From: an uncultured Spartobacteria bacterium
GTDB taxonomy: Bacteria > Verrucomicrobiota > Verrucomicrobiia > Chthoniobacterales > Chthoniobacteraceae
Length of the DNA stretch: 49,397 nucleotides
Direction: 5' to 3'
NCBI GenBank assembly: GCA_903882875.1
Contig: CAIRYQ010000083.1
Span: forward strand, 1 to 49,397
Part shown: positions 45,284 through 49,397 of the stretch, piece after piece
Layout of the letters: each line of letters begins with the position of its first letter
Numbering within the stretch: the first letter of the stretch is position 1
Notes under the pieces: generated by a model
The model's input: only the letters and a program-made list of their open reading frames with translations
What the model was told of the DNA's origin: nothing
Databases searched by the model: none
Made by a program: the position numbers and the translations under genes

Positions 45284-45322
45284 ACGCGCGAGGTGCGAAA
45301 GCCCTCGCGCGTTTTGCTTTTT
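45284..45322 (+). terminator. Rho-independent terminator of rplL
   Basis: A perfect 10-bp stem ACGCGCGAGG / CCTCGCGCGT with a 9-base loop TGCGAAAGC, followed by TTTGCTTTTT (45313-45322). It lies 75 bases after the rplL stop. Confidence 0.88.
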
Positions 45323-45477
45323 GCAAATGTGGTCCCGGCAATCTGCCGGCACGGCTCATCCGAAGGGCCACGCGGATGCAAACCTGGGCGCTGATTGCAC
45401 GGAGGACGGCGCTTCTCACATGCGCTTGACTTTCGACGCGCGAGCAATCGCGGCGATGGTGCCGCATGAAAATCACA

Positions 45478-46074
45478 TCATGCCCGAATGCCCGCGAGGA
45501 TCACCGCCGCCTTAGCCAGCGCACGCGCACGGTGGCTCAGGCCATTTTTCACCTCGGACGGCAACACGCCAAAGGTCCCCTCGTGCCCGTCCGGGATGAA
45601 CATCGAATCGTACCCGAAACCTCCGCCGCCGCGTTCCTCGGAAATCACGCGGCCCTCCACGCGGCCGTCGCACACCGCAATCGTGCGCCCCGACTGCGCG
45701 ATCGCCATCGTGCAGCGGAAACGAGCGCGCCACGGTTGAGGCACGCCACACGCGAGCAGTTCGCGCTTCAGCCGTGCCCGGTTCGCCGCGTCGTCGCCGT
45801 GTGTCCCTGCGTAGAGCGCGCTCTGCACTCCTGGCTCCCCGCCAAGCGCGTCCACTTCGAGGCCCGAATCATCACTCAAAACGATCCCGGAAAAAATCTG
45901 CGACGCCGCCTCGGCCTTGATGCGCGCATTTTCCTCGAAAGTCGCGCCCGTCTCCTCCGGCGCGGGCACCTCGGGATGCACTGTGAGATCGCTCACTTCC
46001 CACGCTTCACTGAGAATGGCGCGGATCTCCGCAGTCTTGTGGGCGTTCTTCGTGGCGATGAGCAGGCTATGCAT
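45478..46074 (-). CDS. rdgB: XTP/dITP pyrophosphatase (RdgB/HAM1)
   Basis: A 198-residue enzyme that hydrolyses non-canonical purine NTPs such as dITP and XTP, keeping them out of DNA. LLIATKNAHKTAEIRAIL at the N-terminus, ETGATFEENARIKAEAAS, LSDDSGLEVDALGGEPGVQSALYAG with catalytic Asp, FGYDSMFIPDGHEGTFG, and the terminal LSHRARALAK. It begins 9 bases after the stop of the SRPBCC gene and is the third gene of the carH operon. Confidence 0.97.
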   Translation of the reverse strand: MHSLLIATKNAHKTAEIRAILSEAWEVSDLTVHPEVPAPEETGATFEENARIKAEAASQIFSGIVLSDDSGLEVDALGGEPGVQSALYAGTHGDDAANRARLKRELLACGVPQPWRARFRCTMAIAQSGRTIAVCDGRVEGRVISEERGGGGFGYDSMFIPDGHEGTFGVLPSEVKNGLSHRARALAKAAVILAGIRA

Positions 46075-46083
46075 GGCGCAGGA

Positions 46084-46596
46084 TCACGAATCAAGGCGTG
46101 GGAAAAAGCCAGCAGTCTTCGCTGCCTCATGCGATGGATTCGCGATTGGTGCCGGGCCGAATCGCGCCGCCAGCACGCAACGCCGGAACGCAAAGATGCG
46201 CTCGATATCCGGTCGGACGAACAGCCGGTGCATGAGGATGTCGAAAGGCACGGCATAGCTCTCTGCGTCCCGGCAGAGACTGCCGCCGCCGATTGACTGG
46301 AAGGAGTGTTCGTGAACCCACAGCCTGTAGGGGCCGCGGCGCTGCTCGTCCACGAAACGGAACGGCGGCTCCCATGCGGTGATTTCACTTTGCCAGCGGA
46401 GAGGAAAGCCGTGAACGCGGAGCCGGTAGTCAATCAAAGCCCCAGGTCGCATCTCGATGGGACGCGGCGTGAGGATTTTGAAACGGAGCCACGACGGCGT
46501 GAGCTGCTGAAGGTTTCCCGCATCGCCGAAGAACGGGAAGACTTCGTCCATCGGGCGCGGGAGCCATTGATCGGCGTGGAATTCGCGAATGAGCAT
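46084..46596 (-). CDS. SRPBCC (START-like) ligand-binding family protein
   Basis: A 170-residue helix-grip protein from the ATG at 46596: FHADQWLPRPMDEVFPFFGDAGNLQQLTPSWLRFKI, then GALIDYRLRVHGFPLRWQSEITAWEPPFRFVDEQRRGPYRLWVHEHSF, a typical SRPBCC/cyclase-dehydrase core (COG4276-like). Homologues are often next to LitR/CarH, photolyase or carotenoid genes. It overlaps the carH stop by one base (46596-46598) and precedes rdgB by 9 bases, so it is in the middle of a coupled operon. Role and ligand unknown. Confidence 0.86.
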   Translation of the reverse strand: MLIREFHADQWLPRPMDEVFPFFGDAGNLQQLTPSWLRFKILTPRPIEMRPGALIDYRLRVHGFPLRWQSEITAWEPPFRFVDEQRRGPYRLWVHEHSFQSIGGGSLCRDAESYAVPFDILMHRLFVRPDIERIFAFRRCVLAARFGPAPIANPSHEAAKTAGFFPRLDS

Positions 46597-47537
46597 CAGT
46601 CGTGAGCTTTTCGCACGGGTGCGCGGCGCAGCGAATCGAGCTGGCTGCCGAATTCCTCGATGCTGTCCGCGCACAGCGCGCCGATGCGGATGAGCGCCTC
46701 GAAATATCCGCGCGCGGCACGCCCTCCGGCGAGGACGCGCGTGCTGGCCGGGATCAACCGCGCGAGTTCTGCCAGTTCGCGGGGAAGGTTCGGATCGTCC
46801 GCGGGATATACGATGCTGAGTGCGACGGCGACGGCTTCATTGCGCAATGCGGCGCCGGCGATCTCGTGCGCAGGCAGATTCGGGCCGAGGTAAATGGGAC
46901 GCCAGCCGAGATTCGCAGCGGTCGCGGCGGCCATGATCGCGCCGAGTTCATGGAGCTGCCCGGCGGGCGTGGTGACGATGATGCACGGCGCGCTCACCGG
47001 GATGACAAACTGGCGCGTCAGGTCGCCGAGGAAGACCTTCACCGAGGCGGTGAAAAAATGTTCGTGCGCCGCGGTGAGCGCACCGGAGCGCCAACGCTCG
47101 CCGATCTCCTCGGCCAGCGGTGCGATGACGAGCCTCAGCAGGCCCATGTGTCCAAATTTTAACAACGAGCGGCTCAACACTTCCTGCAATGCCGGGCCAT
47201 CGAAGCGGCCAATCGCGGCCAGCGATTGGTCGCGGAATGTCGCGACGAGATCGTCGGCACCATGAACCGCGGTGCTGCGCGAGACGGCCGACTGTTGCAC
47301 GATCAGTGCGCGCAGTTCCTCGGTCGGCAGCTTCGCGATTTTCCCGATGCTGTGCCCGCTGCGCACAGCCCGTTGCAGCATCCCGATCCGCTCGATTTCG
47401 GCCTCGGAATAGAGCCGGTGTTTTCCCGCCGAACGTTCCGGCTCGATCGCCCGATACCGCCGCTCCCACGCGCGGATGACGTGCGGAGTCAGACCAGTGC
47501 GTTCGGCGACTGTTTGAATGGGAAAGGAGGCAGCCAT
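46596..47537 (-). CDS. CarH/LitR-type B12-dependent photoreceptor repressor (MerR family)
   Basis: 313 residues from the ATG at 47537. Residues 5-75 are a MerR HTH (FPIQTVAERTGLTPHVIRAWERRY, HRLYSEAEIERIGML). Residues about 95-170 form the helical cap with the CarH W-x9-EH signature: W139, E149, H150. Then a Rossmann cobalamin domain with the lower-ligand His H186 in AGQLHELGA (Gln replaces the usual Asp of DxHxxG). In Thermus CarH these correspond to W131, E141, H142 and H177. The residue after the Trp, His132 in Thermus and needed for the bis-His light state, is Arg140 here. It is divergent from the DUF2892-crtI unit, as expected for a light-responsive carotenoid repressor. The CDS overlaps the SRPBCC start by one base. 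Confidence 0.92.
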   Translation of the reverse strand: MAASFPIQTVAERTGLTPHVIRAWERRYRAIEPERSAGKHRLYSEAEIERIGMLQRAVRSGHSIGKIAKLPTEELRALIVQQSAVSRSTAVHGADDLVATFRDQSLAAIGRFDGPALQEVLSRSLLKFGHMGLLRLVIAPLAEEIGERWRSGALTAAHEHFFTASVKVFLGDLTRQFVIPVSAPCIIVTTPAGQLHELGAIMAAATAANLGWRPIYLGPNLPAHEIAGAALRNEAVAVALSIVYPADDPNLPRELAELARLIPASTRVLAGGRAARGYFEALIRIGALCADSIEEFGSQLDSLRRAPVRKAHD

Positions 47538-47548
47538 TGAATGCTGGA

Positions 47549-47576
47549 TACATAGACAGCAGTTGAACAAACGCAA
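47549..47576 (-). promoter_or_regulatory. Predicted carH promoter
   Basis: On the minus strand TTGCGT (47576-47571), 16 bases, TATGTA (47554-47549), leaving 11 bases to the ATG at 47537. The short leader agrees with other promoters in this window. The four-unit repeat array (47553-47596) covers this promoter. Confidence 0.45.
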
Positions 47577-47596
47577 GAAAAACGCTAGACAATCAA
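47553..47596 (+). promoter_or_regulatory. Predicted CarH operator, array A (four 11-bp repeats)
   Basis: Four direct units at exact 11-base steps: TAGACAGCAGT (47553), TGAACAAACGC (47564), AAGAAAAACGC (47575), TAGACAATCAA (47586). The first and last carry the TAGACA core; the two middle ones are degenerate but share AACGC at the 3' side. The core is close to the TnTACA half-site of Thermus CarH operators, which also repeat every 11 bases. The array overlaps the predicted carH promoter, suggesting autoregulation. Confidence 0.55.
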
Positions 47597-47616
47597 TGAA
47601 TTTGTCGAACTTTGAG

Positions 47617-47649
47617 TTGACATTAATAAGACACAAATTAGACATCTGC
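47617..47649 (+). promoter_or_regulatory. Predicted CarH operator, array B, over the DUF2892-crtI promoter
   Basis: Three direct units at exact 11-base steps: TTGACATTAAT (47617), AAGACACAAAT (47628), TAGACATCTGC (47639). The GACA core repeats at 47619, 47630 and 47641. Unit one is a perfect -35 (TTGACA) and unit three coincides with a TAGACA -10 after a 16-base spacer, so bound repressor would occlude the promoter. The leader to the DUF2892 ATG is 38 bases. Confidence 0.65.
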
Positions 47650-47682
47650 CGCAGAGCGAGTTCACATTCACCCACAAATCCC

Positions 47683-47889
47683 ATGTCCTTCCTCCGCCCA
47701 AACCTCGACACCAAAGGCCGCATCATCCGCGGAATCAGCGCCCTCGCCCTCGGCGTGGCCGCAGTCCTCACCTGGCCGCATTCGCGCGCCGCCGGCATCG
47801 CCCTCGCGGTGTCCGCACTGTTCGTCGCATTCGAAGCCGCGCGCGGCTGGTGCGCCCTCCGCGCCTGCGGCGTGAAGACGAAATTCTGA
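47683..47889 (+). CDS. DUF2892 (YgaP transmembrane-like) small membrane protein
   Basis: A 68-residue protein from the ATG at 47683: NLDTKGRIIRGISALALGVAAVL, a second helix GIALAVSALFVAFEAARG, then WCALRACGVKTKF. The Asn/Gly/Arg start, two membrane helices and terminal C-x5-C-G-x-K-T are the DUF2892 pattern (C-P-x-Y-x3-G-x-x-T in most). It is 28 bases ahead of the phytoene desaturase gene and likely shares its transcript. Confidence 0.8.
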   Translation: MSFLRPNLDTKGRIIRGISALALGVAAVLTWPHSRAAGIALAVSALFVAFEAARGWCALRACGVKTKF

Positions 47890-47917
47890 CCCGCACTTTC
47901 ACCCGCCACCGCACACC

Positions 47918-49397
47918 ATGAAGAAAGAAGTCATCATCATCGGCGCAGGCCCCGGCGGCCTCGCTTCCGCCATCCTGCTCGCCGCCAGTGGGGTGAAAGT
48001 GAAAGTCATCGAGCGTCTGCCGACCGTCGGCGGACGCACGTCGTCCATCGAGTCGGATGGTTTCAAGTTCGACCTCGGCCCGACGTTTTTCCTCTACCCG
48101 CGCGTGCTGGAGGAAATCTTCGCCGCCGCCGGCACCTCGCTCCGCGCGGAGGTGGAAATGGTGCGGCTCGATCCGCAATACCGCATCATCTTCGGCGGCG
48201 GCGGGCAGATTGATGCCACGCCCGACATCGCCCGCATGGAGCAGCAGATCGCCGCGATCGCGCCCGGCGACGCCCCCGGCTTCCGCCGTTTCCTCGATGA
48301 AAATCGCACGAAGCTGGCGCGCATGGAGCCGTGTCTGGAGACGCCCTTCGACGGCTGGCAGGACCTCGTGAATATCCGCCTGCTGAAGATGCTCCCGATG
48401 CTCCGTCCGCATCAGTCGCTCGACACGTATCTCGGCCGATTCTTCCGCGACCCGCGCATCAGACTCGCGTTCTCCTTCCAATCAAAATACCTCGGCATGT
48501 CGCCGTTCCGCTGCCCGAGCCTGTTCTCGATTCTCTCGTTCCTCGAATACGAATACGGCGTCTTCCATCCCATCGGCGGATGCGCCGCGGTGACCGTCGC
48601 GATGGCCCGCGTGGCCGAGCGCCTCGGCGTGGAAATCCGCACCGACTCGCCCGTCGAGGAAGTGCTCTTCGAGGGCAGCCGCGCCGTCGGCATCCGCACC
48701 GCTTACGGAGTGGAAATGGCGAGCGCCATCGTGATGAACGCCGACTTTGCGCGCGCGATGAAGCGCCTCGTGCCCGATCGTTTGCGCCGTCGCTGGAGCG
48801 ACCGCAAAATCGCCGGCAAGAAATTCTCCTGCTCGACCTTCATGATGTATCTCGGACTGGACCGTATCTATCCCGACGCAGAGCATCACATGATTGTGTT
48901 CGCGCAAGACTACAAGCGATGCCTGGAAGACATTACGAAAGCCAAGATTGTGTCGGAAGATCTCTCCGTGTACGTCCGCAATGCCGTCACGCTGGATCCT
49001 TCGTGCGCTCCCGCAGGCCACTCCGCGCTGTACATCCTGGCGCCCGTTCCAAACAACACCAGCGGAATTAATTGGGACGAGCACAAGGCCGCCTACCGCG
49101 AGAACATCCTGCAGTTGCTGGAGACACGAACTCCCTACACAGATATCCGCGAGCACATTCAGGAGGAACTGATTCTGACGCCGGCTGATTGGGAGAAGAA
49201 GACCTCAGTCTTCCTTGGGGCGACGTTCAACATGGGCCATAGCTGGGACCAGATGCTCTACTTTCGGCCGCATAACAAGTTTGAGTTATTCGACAATGTT
49301 TATCTGGTCGGCGGAGGAACGCATCCCGGCAGTGGGCTTCCGACCATCTTCGAATCAGCGCGCATCTCTTCCAATCTCATCTGCGACAAGTACGGCG
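47918..49397 (+). CDS. crtI: Phytoene desaturase family FAD enzyme (CrtI), 3' end beyond the window
   Basis: At least 493 residues, no stop before the window ends. FAD loop IIIGAGPGGLASAILLAASG at about 5-24, VIERLPTVGGRTSSIE, FKFDLGPTFFLYPRV, YLGMSPFRCPSLFSILSFLEYEYGVFHPIGG, and the C-terminal VYLVGGGTHPGSGLPTIFESARISSNLI signature of bacterial CrtI. It introduces double bonds into phytoene or a diapophytoene-type substrate; whether it is CrtI or a CrtN/P relative is not certain. It is downstream of array B and DUF2892. From about 48880 to the end, GC at third positions falls. Confidence 0.93.
   Translation, partial: MKKEVIIIGAGPGGLASAILLAASGVKVKVIERLPTVGGRTSSIESDGFKFDLGPTFFLYPRVLEEIFAAAGTSLRAEVEMVRLDPQYRIIFGGGGQIDATPDIARMEQQIAAIAPGDAPGFRRFLDENRTKLARMEPCLETPFDGWQDLVNIRLLKMLPMLRPHQSLDTYLGRFFRDPRIRLAFSFQSKYLGMSPFRCPSLFSILSFLEYEYGVFHPIGGCAAVTVAMARVAERLGVEIRTDSPVEEVLFEGSRAVGIRTAYGVEMASAIVMNADFARAMKRLVPDRLRRRWSDRKIAGKKFSCSTFMMYLGLDRIYPDAEHHMIVFAQDYKRCLEDITKAKIVSEDLSVYVRNAVTLDPSCAPAGHSALYILAPVPNNTSGINWDEHKAAYRENILQLLETRTPYTDIREHIQEELILTPADWEKKTSVFLGATFNMGHSWDQMLYFRPHNKFELFDNVYLVGGGTHPGSGLPTIFESARISSNLICDKYG

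Overview
The window reads as chromosome of a high-GC Verrucomicrobiota bacterium, probably of the Spartobacteria/Chthoniobacter type. The lineage call rests on gene families typical of the PVC group: a cytochrome/DUF1549/DUF1553 protein beside a Tat-exported DUF1501 protein and a DUF1080 protein, a formylglycine sulfatase, DUF5069, several secreted TIM-barrel sugar isomerases, and receiver-only response regulators. Most of the window is ordinary host DNA of about 63-65% GC. No rRNA, CRISPR array, complete insertion sequence or intact prophage was seen.

Layout. 1-4.8 kb: a serine beta-lactamase-fold hydrolase, tRNA-Phe and tRNA-Lys flanking a decayed mobile island (an integrase N-terminus and a rolling-circle Rep fragment), a membrane-anchored TPR protein and a PstS-like binding protein. 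4.8-13.1 kb: gcvP, then DUF1080 divergent from the cytochrome/DUF1549/DUF1553 and DUF1501 pair. 13.2-22.4 kb: a lone receiver, an MBL hydrolase, a spermidine-synthase-like protein, a DUF922 protease, a sulfatase divergent from a sugar epimerase, a zinc-ribbon micro-protein, a lipoate ligase family protein, a hydroxypyruvate-isomerase-like protein, DUF5069 and leuB. 22.5-32.7 kb: comEC; an AsmA-like protein-rsmD-trmB operon; a lipid kinase; a rhomboid-fold protein that seems to lack its catalytic histidine; a DUF4407 coiled-coil membrane protein; trxB. 32.7-41.9 kb: two paralogous lone receivers, tRNA-Thr, an N-acetylmuramoyl-L-alanine amidase, murI, small membrane proteins (one of only 52 residues), a marR-tolC pair, pgeF, a transglutaminase and hisC. 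42.0-43.8 kb: a lower-GC accessory patch with a PepSY-like/PIN pair, a MNT-type nucleotidyltransferase and a sulfatase tail remnant, then yjbQ. 43.9-49.4 kb: a secreted DUF4142-like protein, an isolated rplL, and a light-response locus.

The light-response locus (45.5-49.4 kb) is the most interesting part. A CarH/LitR-type B12-dependent MerR regulator heads an operon with an SRPBCC protein and rdgB. It faces a divergent DUF2892-phytoene desaturase unit that runs off the window end. The short intergenic region carries two arrays of 11-bp-periodic direct repeats with a (T/A)(A/T)GACA core, one over each predicted promoter. This is the geometry known for CarH operators. The regulator has Arg where Thermus CarH has the His that forms the light-state bis-His ligation.

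A second window-wide pattern is that most starts have no Shine-Dalgarno. Several genes carry a TTGnnn-(16/17)-TAGnnT promoter ending only 8-11 nt before the ATG, which predicts leaderless or very short-leader mRNAs.
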